The position numbers and the translations under genes were made by a program. DNA of 64,000 nucleotides from the NCBI RefSeq assembly GCF_000699445.3, contig NC_067198.1, forward strand, positions 29,701,536 to 29,765,535, given 5' to 3'. Origin of the DNA: Schistosoma haematobium (lineage: Eukaryota > Platyhelminthes > Trematoda > Strigeidida > Schistosomatidae). The notes under the pieces were generated by a model that saw only the letters and a list, made by a program, of their open reading frames with translations, did no database searches and was not told the DNA's origin. Shown here one piece after another: positions 48,200 to 59,871 of this stretch; position 1 is the first letter of the stretch, and every line of letters starts with the position of its first letter.

Positions 48200-49125
48200 T
48201 ATGATATTATGGTGTTTCAGCTAGATTGGTTGGTACAGCCTTTTCTGAGGGAGCCTGTGTAGATCCTTCTGGAATGAATTCCGTATATTTAAGGCCCACA
48301 AACTCACCGCACGGATGTGATTTTGTGTGTAACCGCCGTCCCGCAGGTCGTTGTATATATATTTGTATCGTAAAAAGATCAAGTTAAGAATTTTTGAAGG
48401 TTTTAATTACCTTGGATAGGTATAGTCTATATACATACTAGGTAACACACGGACTTTCATCCAAGTACTCCTTGGTATACACACAGGTATACCTACCATG
48501 TGAGCAAATACATCATATATGGACACTAGTAACACACATGTTTTATCCCATGCATCTCATAGCAGATATATAGGTGTATTCATCCACTTGGGAGGGTAGA
48601 TGTTCACCACTTCCATTAGAAACGTATTTATTACACAGACTATCTCTTACATATTACATGCATGTCATTCAACCCATGGCTACCACCCCAGTACTTCCTA
48701 ACACACACATAAACATAAGCATTCTCTCGAGAGGGAGGTTGTTGATAGCCTCTCCTATCATATCTTTTTATAATTTTTTTGACCTGATAGATTAGGCCGC
48801 TGGTTTTATTGGACATAGGGTAGATAATATTTCAGCTAACGTTTCCTTTGTACGACACCGCACGCACACCCTTTGCATACACCTACATACTTGAACTACA
48901 TAAGCCCGAGGACATCTGCAATTCTTATACATGAGATACATATCAGGTTGCCCGGTGCAGTTAAGTGAGCTTCGAGTAGGGACCCGAGCTGATTAAGGAC
49001 ACAACAGAGGTGGTGATCAGTTTGATCTCCGTCGATCGCCTAAGTTGGCTAGTAAGGTTGCTCCTACTATTCAACGGCGCCGTGAGGAGGTTTTAGGTCA
49101 GATTTTGCTGCCAATATGATATTAT
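48200..49125. mobile_element. Uncharacterised 904-bp insertion with 11-bp target-site duplication
   Basis: The direct repeat TATGATATTAT lies at 48200-48210 and 49115-49125. The sequence between (48211-49114) has distinctly higher GC than its surroundings, starts GGTGTTTCAGCTAGATTGG and ends GATTTTGCTGCCAA. I see no obvious terminal inverted repeat, no poly-A tail, no tRNA boxes and no recognisable protein; a 73-codon open frame at 48574-48795 resembles nothing I know. The duplication length fits either a LINE-mobilised element or a Mutator-like transposon. It begins 128 bp after an LRRC71-like exon. Confidence 0.65.
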
Positions 49126-49718
49126 ATTAATGCATATTTGTTAAATTCTGCTAACGAGACCAGTCACAGCACTTTTGAATTCTCTTAATGGATTTTATGT
49201 AACTCGGTAATTTATTTATTCAGTGAGAATTTTTATTATTCAAACTATTTTATCTTCATCCACTGTGAAGTTATGTTGCAGACCATTCTTCAGTATTTTC
49301 ATAGATAAATATTTAAATTTGAAATACTGTTAGTTAGGGTGTTTGACTTTTAGGTCATGAGTCGTAAGTTCGAATCAAGCTCCATCTGTTTCAGTTTGAG
49401 TAACCGGTTAATATCGTTAACCTTCATGCTTGGAGTACTACACAAATCCAAGTACGAAAATTCATATCTGGTGAATGAGTCGGTAAATATAGTTCACCAC
49501 CACTCACTTGTGAATGGTTTTCATCTTAGTTATGAAGCATGACTAAATTAGTGTAGTCCTGTAATGAAGAAGAACACAGGCGAGGACAACCGAATTGTAC
49601 TTAACACAACATTACAGAGTTACTTGGTAAAATAGAAAAACCATACTATAATAAATAAGAACTCTCGTCTAAATTTGAACGAATAGTTTCACAATATTTG
49701 GGCACCGAGTTAATGTGA
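49126..49718 (+). repeat. Family-4 tRNA-headed repeat within an otherwise unassigned stretch
   Basis: At 49330-49510 an A-box-like GGTGTTTGACTTTTAGGTCA and B-box-like AGTTCGAATC are followed by TCTGTTTCAGTTTGAGTAAC and a TTGGAGTACTACACAAATCC block that matches the copy at 6.2-6.35 kb. The rest of the stretch holds nothing I can name. Confidence 0.5.
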
Positions 49719-49801
49719 GTCATTAAAGAGGAAGAATGTATTTGTAAAATCTCAGCGAAAGAGTTTGAGATTTTACAAATACATTCTTTCTCTTTAATGA
49801 C
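49719..49801. other. 36-bp inverted repeat (hairpin) with one mismatch
   Basis: Left arm 49719-49754, 11-base loop, right arm 49766-49801. It begins GTCATTAAAGAGG and the arms meet at AAATCTCA/TGAGATTT. One G/A difference. It lies exactly at the inner edge of LTR-like copy B. Confidence 0.9.
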
Positions 49802-49989
49802 ATACTATAATACCTAATTTGCAAAATGTTTAATAATCGTCTCGGACTTCATTGTCCTTGCATTTCTATACTAATTGCTTTTTATCCCCGTTCTTCCTTT
49901 CTTGCTCTTCCCAATTTACTGCTGCCAGACATTGCATTCATGACTCGCGTTATATACTACTTATGTCAATATAAGTAGCACGCATCACA
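49802..49989 (-). repeat. LTR-like repeat with hairpin (copy B)
   Basis: On the minus strand it begins TGTGATGCGTGCTACTTATA, has the conserved palindrome, and runs to a CATTTTGCAAATTAGG block. It closely parallels copy A at 42.0-42.2 kb. Confidence 0.6.
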
Positions 49990-52985
49990 GTTCTATGGTA
50001 AAAGTCTAACTGAAAAATTAGCGTCTATCATTTCATTTCTTTCTTTTAAATGTCTAAATGGAAGTACTTCGTAACTTTCGGAAATTATTTTTCCGTAATT
50101 TCTTATGGTCAGTGTTTAGAAAGAACAATTAGACAGTAAGCCATAAGATTAAATAGAGGATTACTTAATTATTTCCTAAGATAATTTCAAGAAACAAAAA
50201 TGACGAGCTTCTTTTGTTCCGTAAAATCTAAGCAATGATGCTTTACTTGTGGTCAATACATTACATTATCAATACTAATCAAATCATAGTTAAAAGTCAC
50301 TTTTAAAAGGTTTGAGTCCGCTAAACATAAATTAAGAAACTTTTTTATACGTGTTGATAAATTTTTATCAGGAAAGTCTTCCCATTTCAGTCCAGTAATT
50401 ATATAAATGTGTTTCTGGAAGCAGATCATGAGATTCTACAGTTTGAAAGTCATTGATAATATGTTTGTTCTTACTTATTTAGCAAAAAGAATATTCTTCT
50501 CAATAAATTCTTACCAGATTCTAGCAATTATGTATTCCAGTTTAATAATTTAAAGGTAGAATCAAGTTTTCTGCCTATGTATATGTATATAATTGTAAGT
50601 GAAATTAGTTTGTTAGACTTAGTAATTGTTGAAATGCCTATTAAAAAAGTATTTAGATTGAGTCTGTTTATAAATATAATAAAGTTATAAGAATAATAAT
50701 CGAAGTGAGTAAAGGTGGCACTGATTAAGGCATGATCAAATTCATATTTAGAAATTAGATAGATTAGATTAGATCTTGATTTAACTGTGCTAAACAATTC
50801 ACCATATTGACTGAAAATTGGTGAAAACGATGAGATAGAAGTCCTTCAAATGACACAGTCAGTTCGTTTGAACAGGAATCGAAGATCTTGAATGTTATAT
50901 GTAAAAGATTCGAAGTTTCATTTCTTTTTCTATGTTTACCAGTCTCAGAGCCTAGTAAGTTAATATTCATTTTAATTATAAAGTAGTTTAACATATCAAA
51001 CATATATCTAAACGTCATATTATTTCTGTGACTCAAATTTATCTAGTTTGATTACATTGTCTTAATGTATTTCAATGATCTATTTATGACTCACCTTGTT
51101 TTTAATACATTATTATTTGAATTAGATCATTTCATACATTAAATATATTTATCTTAAGGTTAAATAACGATTAAAATTTTTCAAACTTACGATCCTCCAA
51201 GAGTCACTTGATAGATGAAGTGACAACAAAAATTATGCAGCCTTTAGTGATTCCCTGAACTCTAAACTTATGGAACTGATTGAGCTGTTTATACATACAT
51301 TGCATCAACTCTGATGAACAGTTAAGCTAATGTGTACTGCTCTATGGTTGTGAAGCTTGAATATTAATGCTTGTTTAGGGGAAATAACATTAAGTATTTA
51401 TTTAAAATCTCTGTTTTCAGAGTGTAGATTTTCATTTGTTGATTTGGTAAAGATATTTGCTACCAATGTGTAATAATCGGCTATTTTGAGGTGTAATTTG
51501 CAAAGAAATATGATTTAGATAGGCTAGTCATCTGGTGTATGAAAGTAAAACATCCAATTGTTTTAATAGTTAGGTGAGTTAATTATGTTTATTTTAAAAT
51601 CATTTGAATATAGAAGCGATATATATGCAGACATATTTTTGATAATGTTTATTTCACCAAGTTTTAACAATATGTAGCAAAACACCAGTAACTAAGGCTC
51701 TTATCGATAGTTTCATTTGACTTAAGCCTCATTATACATGCATTACTATTATGCTAAATAAGTATGATCATGTGAACTATGATCCGAGAATGGAACAACT
51801 GAGTCTATCAATACTGTAATTTACCTTTCCAGTGAAAGTTGTTTCATGAATCTCAGTAATTCAAATAACAACTAATCCACAAGATGTATCATCAATGAAA
51901 GATTCTAAGATAATTTTCTCATTTTTGATAAAGTTGGATTTTATGATCAACGAGAAAAACGTTATCATCTTGAGACACATATCTTCTTTATCATTTCAAT
52001 GGTGTTTTAAGTCGATTACTTCTAAATGATTGATTATTGATTCGTATAAAGTGTTATCAGGCTTATTTTTCAAATTAAATAAAGAATATGATCTTCCGTA
52101 GCTAAAACATTTAGATTGTTTTTAGAAACTATTCACTATCTATAAATTAAATAATGCGTTGAATCAGCTGCGATTATCATTATTATTATTATTAAATCAG
52201 TCTTATAGAGTACAACATATAATAAATGAGGTATGTATATAAAAGCACTTTTCCTAAGGGAAACAATGTACTTGCATTTGTCTGTATTTTTTTAATACGT
52301 ACACTAATTAGAAGAAAAAATTCACAAACACTATGCAAAATAGACTCAAGAGATTAATCTATGTATTGTACGCTCAGAAACGATAGTACATAATACTAGT
52401 TGTTTACTCAATGCTTAACAACAATTCTAACCATGAATAATATATTTGTATATGGAAACAAATATACATTTGTGTGAATAATTAAAAGAAGAAATAATGT
52501 CATACTGTATATGAAAAAAAATGAAAAGTCCGGAAAAACTGAGTATCCTTTTTATTCTTGTCAATAAATATTAAACGAATTAAATTTAACGGGGGGAAAT
52601 CAATGCAAACTGTATAGAAAAACACTGGTTTTTGCCGCACAAGCAGTTATTTTTTTTAAAAAGGTAAACGATTTTTCTTATTAAAAATGAACAGTTCTGC
52701 TGTATTCTGATCAACATGGAAAGGAAGTTCGTTAGGAATGAAACAAATAGTTTCATAGATGAAACAAGTTAGAGAAGGAGAGAGAGGAATGACAAACAGG
52801 AAGTCATGAAATTGATTAAAGTTTGTAGCAAAAGAAAATGAATAAATGGCTTATTAATTTAATTTTGTATTTTGTTATGAATTTAAATGTTGTTAAATTC
52901 ATTAAACATTGAGATGTTTTGTTTTAATGATAAAATATGTAAAGTATATAAATCATAGGTTAAAATAATTCTTATGTTTAAACTT
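49990..52985. other. No gene seen
   Basis: AT-rich. Around 51335-51365 a CTGCTCTATGGTTGTGAAGC run resembles the LLYGCE segment of LINE reverse transcriptases, but the surrounding frame is gone. Nothing else recognised. Confidence 0.45.
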
Positions 52986-53345
52986 GTTATAACTGTGACT
53001 GTGGATTAGAGCGCAGTGTATTATCGATCGGACCAAAGACGCACAAACACGTAAGAACGGCATAGAGTCCTGATTGGTCCCGCTTCCCTGTCTAGCCTAG
53101 CCAGTTGAGTCCAGAATGCAAGCCTCAGCCTCTGAGATATGAATCATTATATTTCAAGCATACTGAGTTTATATACCAATCAAACCGACCACAACGTACC
53201 AATAAAATATGAAACAACATTTGTACAAGAATTAGCCAGATGTGGCTGTGAATGAGGGAGGTAGCGATTAACAGACAGGGAATAATTCATGAATGGTAAA
53301 TCGTATAACAATAGTTCATAGGTCAAAATGAAACTCATAATAAGA
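52986..53345. repeat. Dispersed repeat with LTR-like features
   Basis: Sharply higher GC than its flanks, with a TATATACC and AATAAAATATG in the second half. It resembles a schistosome LTR-retrotransposon repeat I believe I recognise, but there is no second copy in the window to prove it. Confidence 0.4.
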
Positions 53346-54284
53346 GGGACATGAATATGAATAGTTTAGTTACATAACAATTCTACGATAAAAATATACT
53401 CATAGTATTGGTCCATAAATGGATCCCAAAAATATCATTCATTATTCTTATCGTGATACAACAAAACTAACCAGTTTAACGATATTTCACTAGGAATAAG
53501 CGTCCTATATTTCTAATTTTCAATAAGGACAAGTGAAGTGTTGCATTAAGATTAAAAAAAGTTTAGAAAATTTGATTTTTTAAAAATTAAGGTTCTTTAG
53601 GGTCTGATATCACCAAGCAAATCATTGAAATATACGTAACACAGGAGAGCCATTTTATTCTAGTTTAAAATTTAGGAGAGCACATCTACTTACAAAAGAA
53701 TTAACTTAGTATCTTTGAGTTTAACAATGAACACAATATTTCTAAAAATGAAAATTTCAATTGAATAGTCATTTATTCTAATTCTATTCAACCTATGATG
53801 TACTACGATTACACTAAATCATGAAATGAATGAATTTAGAAAGATGAGCTAACATATTCCGAACTGGTGGTAACGCGGTAGCAGTCATATTTAGTGATTT
53901 TTATTCGACCCCACATTGAGATTTGGATAAATACTGGTAATGAACTTCAAATGAGAAGAAAACACTGTTAAATATTTTTTGGTTTTCAGTGGTTTTTCAG
54001 CTGATATCTTCTCCTTAAGTAAATTGATTTCTCAATATATCTTACAAATGGTAGACTTCAAAGATATCATAAACATATCTTGGGTTTTAATCAGTAATAT
54101 TTTATATACTTGACACTTTTTTATATGCCTGATTCACACAAAACCACATATAAACAAATCTATCTATAAGAAATACAATTCTTAAAACTTATAATTACAC
54201 TAATAATAAGCACTTGACACACATGAAATTGGTCATCACTCAGTGATCAATCAATTGTGATTACATCTCAGTCCTACAGGAAGT
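53346..54284. other. No gene seen
   Basis: AT-rich DNA without recognisable exon or repeat. Confidence 0.5.
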
Positions 54285-54475
54285 TGGTTGCGGCACGGAT
54301 AGCTCAGTGGTAACGTCTCTGACTGTGAAGCCTGGTGACACGGGATCGAATCCGTCAGGGAGCACCAGTCCCCTCAAGATTTCAGGTGCACCTTGCTGAC
54401 GAGTGCCAAGTAGCTCGAAACAAGGACAGGGTTTCCTGTCGACTACCTCCAACCACCATCTAACATTGACAAGTA
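54285..54475 (+). mobile_element. Family-3 SINE: tRNA-like head plus hammerhead-like core
   Basis: A well preserved tRNA-like head (A-box GATAGCTCAGTGGTAACGTC, B-box GGGATCGAATCC, a loop resembling a GTG anticodon and a terminal CACCA) is followed by a CTTGCTGACGAG block, a stem II-like GTGC/GCTC with loop CAAGTA, GAAA and a GTC about 20 bases on. The core is hammerhead-like, stem II has one mismatch, and I cannot find a convincing stem I. A diverged relative lies at 10.4 kb, which supports a SINE over a true tRNA gene. Confidence 0.7.
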
Positions 54476-55219
54476 TATTTATTTGAAATTATGCGAAGAA
54501 GGTTTCAGTCTTGTTCTTAATAAATTGAAGTTCTTATAAAAATATGTATGAATCATTTTATAAGAGACAAGGATTTATTCATACAGATTAACTTTATGCA
54601 TCTGGCAATATCAATATAGATATAGTTTGATGAAAAATATTCTCAATTTCTACACAAAAATTGATTGATTAAATGTCAAGAGTTTTGTTTCATTCTATTA
54701 TACATTGTACTAGATAAATTATTATACATCAGTGTACTTTTAGTTTAATTTAGTAATTGTGTGCTACTGGTTATCATTTGATAGAAACACTGTCTACACA
54801 ATGTCATCGGTTATTAACATTTGATTAAAGAAGATACATATTTCTGAAAGTTATAATTTACAATATCAAACTATCAGTTTGCTTACATTATGGATAATCA
54901 TGAATTATGAGATGATTAAGTATAAAAATGAGACATTAGATTGTAATAAATGACGAAATTAGATTAATAATATTTTAGTATGAATTGAAGGTTTTATATT
55001 ATAATTCTCTTTTTATAATTTACACATTATTGAGTTTTTTATTCTAATCACTGAAAACTTACAATATAATGAATATTATTATTGATATAAAATAAGCTAA
55101 GTATACATTCAATTTCTGTAAAACACATTGAGAAGCTTGTATAGATTTTGTTTTCATTGGATAACTATTCAAGTAGAATTTTCTCTTTAGTTGTATGCTA
55201 GTAATTATTTATTGTAAAT
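54476..55219. other. No gene seen
   Basis: Very AT-rich DNA, nothing recognised. Confidence 0.5.
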
Positions 55220-56104
55220 ATATGATCAAATTACTTACTTACGCCTGTTACTCCCAATGGAGCATAGGCCGCTGACCAGCATTCTCCAACCCACTCTATC
55301 CTGGGCCTTCTTTTCTAGTTCCATCCAATTCTTGTTCATTTCTCTCATGTCTATCTCCATTTCCCGGCGTAATGTGTTCTTTGGTCTTCCTCTTTTCCTT
55401 TGACCTTCAGGATTCCATGTGAGGGCTTGTCTTGTGACGCATTCGGGTGCTTTCTTCATTGTGTGTCCTATCCACTTCCAGCGCTTCTTCCTGATTTCTT
55501 CCTCCACTGGGATCTGGTTTGTTCTCCCCCACAAAAGGTAGTTGCTAATAGTGTCCGGCCAACAGATCCGAAGTATTTTACGTAGACAACTGTTGATAAA
55601 CACTGGTATTTTCTGGATGATGGCTTTTGTAGTTCTCCAGGTTTCTGCCCCATACAGTAGAATTGTCTTGATATTTGTATTGAAAATTCTGACTTTGGTG
55701 TTGGTTGAGAGTTGTTTTGAATTCCAGATGTTCCTCAGTTGTAGATATGCTGCTCTTGCTTTGCCGATCCGCGACTTCACATCTGTATCAGATCCACCAT
55801 GTTCATTAATGATACTGCCCAGATATGTAAAGGTTTTTACATCTTCCAAATCTTCTCCGTCAATTTTGATTGGATTGGTGCATTCTGTGTTGTATCGGAG
55901 AATCTGGCTTTTCCGTTTGTTTATGTTGAGACCTACTTTTGCTGAGGCTGCTGCTACACTGTTCGTCTTTTCCTGCATTTGTTGTTGCGTGTGCGATAGA
56001 AGAGCCGGATTATATGCGAAGTCTAGATCGTCCAACTGCATCATAGATGTCCACTGTATCCTATGATCCCCCCAGATGTTGATTTCTTCATGATATGATC
56101 AAAT
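55220..56104 (-). mobile_element. RTE-like (SR2-type) LINE, 5'-truncated, with 12-bp target-site duplication
   Basis: The direct repeat ATATGATCAAAT lies at 55220-55231 and 56093-56104. The insertion between is on the minus strand and ends 3' in a short GTAAGTAAGTAA tail, as RTE elements commonly do. It is 5'-truncated inside the RT domain. Clean duplications suggest a fairly recent insertion. Confidence 0.9.
55235..56092 (-). pseudogene. RTE-like ORF2 fragment, RT palm to C-terminus
   Basis: The open frame starts within the RT palm at [20 protein letters not shown] and continues [18 protein letters not shown]. The family has ADDLAL at this place, so both catalytic Asp residues are replaced (Tyr-Asn). 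It goes on through [26 protein letters not shown], the RWKWIGH motif and [12 protein letters not shown], and ends at a stop near 55235. About 285 codons remain open. N-terminal endonuclease and most of the RT are absent. Inactive, but almost undamaged downstream. Confidence 0.9.
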
Positions 56105-57390
56105 AGTTTACAAATATTTTCAGTAGTATAGTTGATTTAATGATTTTTCATCATTTATGTTCACTTAAACTACTTCACTCAAATTGTGATTGGGAATGAA
56201 TTGTTTTTTTTTTTTTGTTTTTTTTTGATTGTGCAAAGTTGGAATCTGATTACATTATTCTTAAAATAAATTAAATAAATATGCTAATATTTTGAAACAG
56301 TAATTAATTTTTAATTATATCTATGGCCTGGTTACTACGTAATTAACAGACACTGTGACAGTATTATCATGAATGTAAATAAAAAAGGGAAATTCTACAT
56401 AGACATGTACAGTATATGTATTTATTTCCACAGTTGACTCAACAAGTAAGTAAAAATTATTGGTTCAACTAAAAAGTTATTTTTTGTTGAATTTTCCTTT
56501 GAATCAATGTTTTTTTTTAAAAAAAAGTTTTTACATCTCAATGATCTCAATCTATGGATATAAAAATAAGCATCGGAACTAAGATGATTTATGTGATCGA
56601 CATAATGTAAATTATTGGGGCATTAAATGAATATTTAGAGTTTGTATTTGAATCCAAGTTCGAAAACAGGAAGTAGGTCAAATACATGGAAAAATACAGA
56701 TATTGATGAAACGGTTTGATTTGCTAGTATATAAACTGCGTATGTTTGAGATACATGATTCATATATCAAAGGCTGATATTGGTGTTCTGGACTGAACCA
56801 GCTGGGTTAGGCGAAATACCACTATCATCGAGGTCCAACAAGAACTCAGAGTTAACTCTAGGCTGCTCGCACTGGTTTATGCGTCACTGGTCTGGTTAAT
56901 AACTCGGTGTTTTAATTGCCGATCTTATCACGTGATAATTAGCAGTTCCATAAGCCATATCAGAAGTAGGTCAAATACATGGAAAAAAAAACAGACATTG
57001 ATTAAATAGTCATTCCCTAAAAAATATTGAAATTGCATGGTACGAAGTGAAGAGTATATTCGGAAAAGGATGAAGAAGAAGAATAAACGTATATAGGGCA
57101 TAGAAAACAATGAGTAAAATCGTTATCTATGCCTAATTCGGTCAAGAATGGTAATCAGTGTTACAAATTTCTTATGAACACAAAGACTTGGGTTGTTAAC
57201 TCGATTCTTTATAACTTTTATTGTGTATAGGAAATGAGATCGAACTTTATAGGGAAAAGTAGTTGGTATGTAATAAATTACTCTAAATGATTTGTCTTTA
57301 TCAACTACATAATCCCTATCAACCAAGTATTGTAGAACGGAGCTAGTTATTGGTTTAGTCATATGCTTTCCAACCGCGAATCGGAGGACT
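56105..57390. repeat. Unassigned stretch with a 41-bp direct repeat around a higher-GC block
   Basis: GAAGTAGGTCAAATACATGG with its next 20 bases occurs at 56670-56709 and again at 56963-57003 with few differences. The block between (about 56785-56935) has higher GC and looks like a repeat insertion. No gene is recognised here. Confidence 0.5.
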
Positions 57391-59149
57391 TATTAAGTTA
57401 TTCGCTTCGATGTCTGGTTGTACGCTCGTCATAGATTTTTTTTACAGAAGTAACTGACATTGTAGACATACATCGATATGGCAAAACGTATGATATATAG
57501 TTATGTAATCTAGTTTGTTGTTATCATTGACGTATGAATTGCTCTGATTAGATTAATATTTTCATACATACATTTAATTATTACTGTATATATTAGAGTA
57601 AGGCCTGACTGAAAACCAAATTGTTTACTTTTATATATATTATTCTAATTTATAATATGGGAATTTTTAATAACTGGGTTTAGTTCGAATTTCATATCGT
57701 AAAGGCTTGTTCCGAATTTATCAATTTGATTTACTGACACATTTCCAGTTATGTGGACTTAATGATACAAGGATGATGCAGTCGCTTCGTATACTCTAAA
57801 AATTACCTAATTATTTATGCATATTTAAATGTCTAGCTTTATACTTAATAGAAAGTTGATGAGACAAAGAGACTTAGAGTTTATGATTTTGGATTGTTTT
57901 TTTGCATTTACATAAAAAGTCATTGATCGTCGAAAAAGGTAATCGATAGTAATATATTGATTTTAAGTTTTCTGCTTATTTTTTCAAAGCGGTCTATGTC
58001 ATTTATATACGAAGTGGTCCATTTCCTAAAAGTTTTGGTGTTTTCCCCATGTTACTCATAAGTAGAAAGATTATATCAGTATTTTCGTTTAAATTGTCAT
58101 TCGACTCATTTCCAAGATAGGTAATCATATATTAGAATTATCTAAAGCTTGAAGATGGGGATTTGAAACGAAAAAAATGATTTTGAAATGTGCGTTGGAC
58201 GGATTTATCTTAACATCTGTCACATTAGAATTAGAAAGATGTTTAGTGAACGACCAGTTCTTACATAAACAATACAGTAATCTGATGTTTCAATTTATTA
58301 GGTTGTATGAGGACTCAATGTCTCATTGACTTTCCTGTTCCATCATTCGGTTCAAAAATAATTACTGTTTATTCGACTACATTTCTTTGCCTTATGGATA
58401 TACCCTCGAAACATTTCCTTCAGGTGAGTCTAGAAAGCCAGATTAATTTTTCAAGAAGAAAAATATAATACACTAGGCCAACGAGACATACCAGTTCAAG
58501 GTCAAGTATTAAGTAACAGACACCGATATTTGCTCTCTAATGGTCACTACTCGATGTAAGTGTTTCCATCATATCTTTCATATCACATCTTGAAAATATA
58601 TTTCTTATCTATAATTTCATCTGATTGTGCTCAATGGGTGTAACAACTTGAACCGATGTACACATATCCCAGATTCCACGTTGCGTATGATTAGCCGATG
58701 ATATATAAACAAACTAATCCATTCTCTCCTAAAAAAAATTCTATTTTTATCTGAACGATTCTCTCAATCTTGTCACTTTGATCATATCTAAAACTACTGG
58801 TCAACTCTGTTCTTTTTTTCTTTTATGAAAATGACCATAAAATAATTTGATTTGAAGTAAACCCACCTAGAAGAAATAAAAGCAGATATTTTTGAAAACA
58901 AACAAACTATCATATGACTACTTTACACAAGAAACCTCACTTTAAATATTCATAATTTGAGAATAAGATCATTTGAAAGATTAGAAAAACAAGTTTGTTT
59001 TTATCGCTTACTTTTAAGGTTATTGGTTATTAAAAATGAGATTTATGTGAATTTTTATTTTTTTATTTCCTTCAGTTCAAATTGAACTATAGTTCAGTAA
59101 CAATATTCTTTAAGTAAATTGTCTTTCTTTTTTCAACTTTTTTTAACTA
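57391..59149 (+). repeat. Unassigned stretch with a LINE 3'-UTR scrap
   Basis: At 58640-58712 the order AACTTGAACCGATGTACACA, CCAGATTCCACGTTGCG and GATTAGCCGATGATATATA parallels the 3'-UTR of the LINE at 59.9-61.1 kb (61050-61115). The remainder shows nothing I recognise. Confidence 0.55.
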
Positions 59150-59871
59150 TATGAAATATTAAAACACAATTATATGAACGAAGAATATTCTCTTCGAAAA
59201 TTTCTCATTAGGGTACTACAATTATATATCTAAATTAATAATTCATAAAATTGGCCAGATTTAAGACAGAGTACATCATTTAATTCCGTCAGATTGTGAA
59301 TCTTGCAAACGGCTGCTATTCGGATCGAAAAGCTAGAGCTTCGCACCCAAAAGAAATATGTTCAACCGCTCCTTTTACCATGGCCAACTTCGGGCCCAAC
59401 TAGTTACTAATCTATTTTATAGTATGGTGACGTAATTTGATTATTGTTTATTTATACACTTTAAACATATCTCATCCACACATCTTACTATTGACATTAT
59501 TATTAATACACTTGCTAACCTTTTGCGGAAATTTATTTAGCATCCACCCCTATCTACTATATCTGACCTAACTCATATCACTCTGCATATTACGTAATCT
59601 TCGATTTTTTAATTACATTATCCTCTCTCTCTCATCCCATGTTGACCATATTTATTCTGAACATTTATCTTATAATTTCATTTCACTTATAACAATTCAT
59701 ATTAGTCAGCCCCAACATTAACGATTTGATTTGATACGACAAACAATTCTTGATTCACATGTTAAACCTGGCCAATTTTATGGATTATTAATTTGGATAT
59801 GATAATTGTAGAACCTGATAAGAAATTCATCGAAAAGAATATTCTTCGTTCATATAATTATGTATGAAATA
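59150..59871. mobile_element. 0.7-kb element with about 100-bp terminal inverted repeats
   Basis: 59165-59264 and 59762-59862 are inverted copies, roughly 85-90% alike by eye (CAATTATATGAACGAAGAAT at the outer ends, AAATTGGCCAG at the inner ends). The 9-bp direct repeat TATGAAATA at 59150-59158 and 59863-59871 could be its target duplication. The interior has no transposase frame, so it would be non-autonomous. A 9-bp duplication would suit a Mutator-like family, but the family is not identified. Confidence 0.65.

Noticed and set aside
51230..51370. Possible LINE reverse transcriptase remnant (LLYGCE-like)
   Set aside because: Only one short block is suggestive and no frame extends from it.
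54294..54366. tRNA-like sequence with a GTG-type anticodon loop and CACCA end
   Set aside because: It continues directly into the hammerhead-like SINE body, has a poor acceptor stem, and a relative of the body occurs at 10.4 kb, so it is called the head of a SINE and not a tRNA gene.
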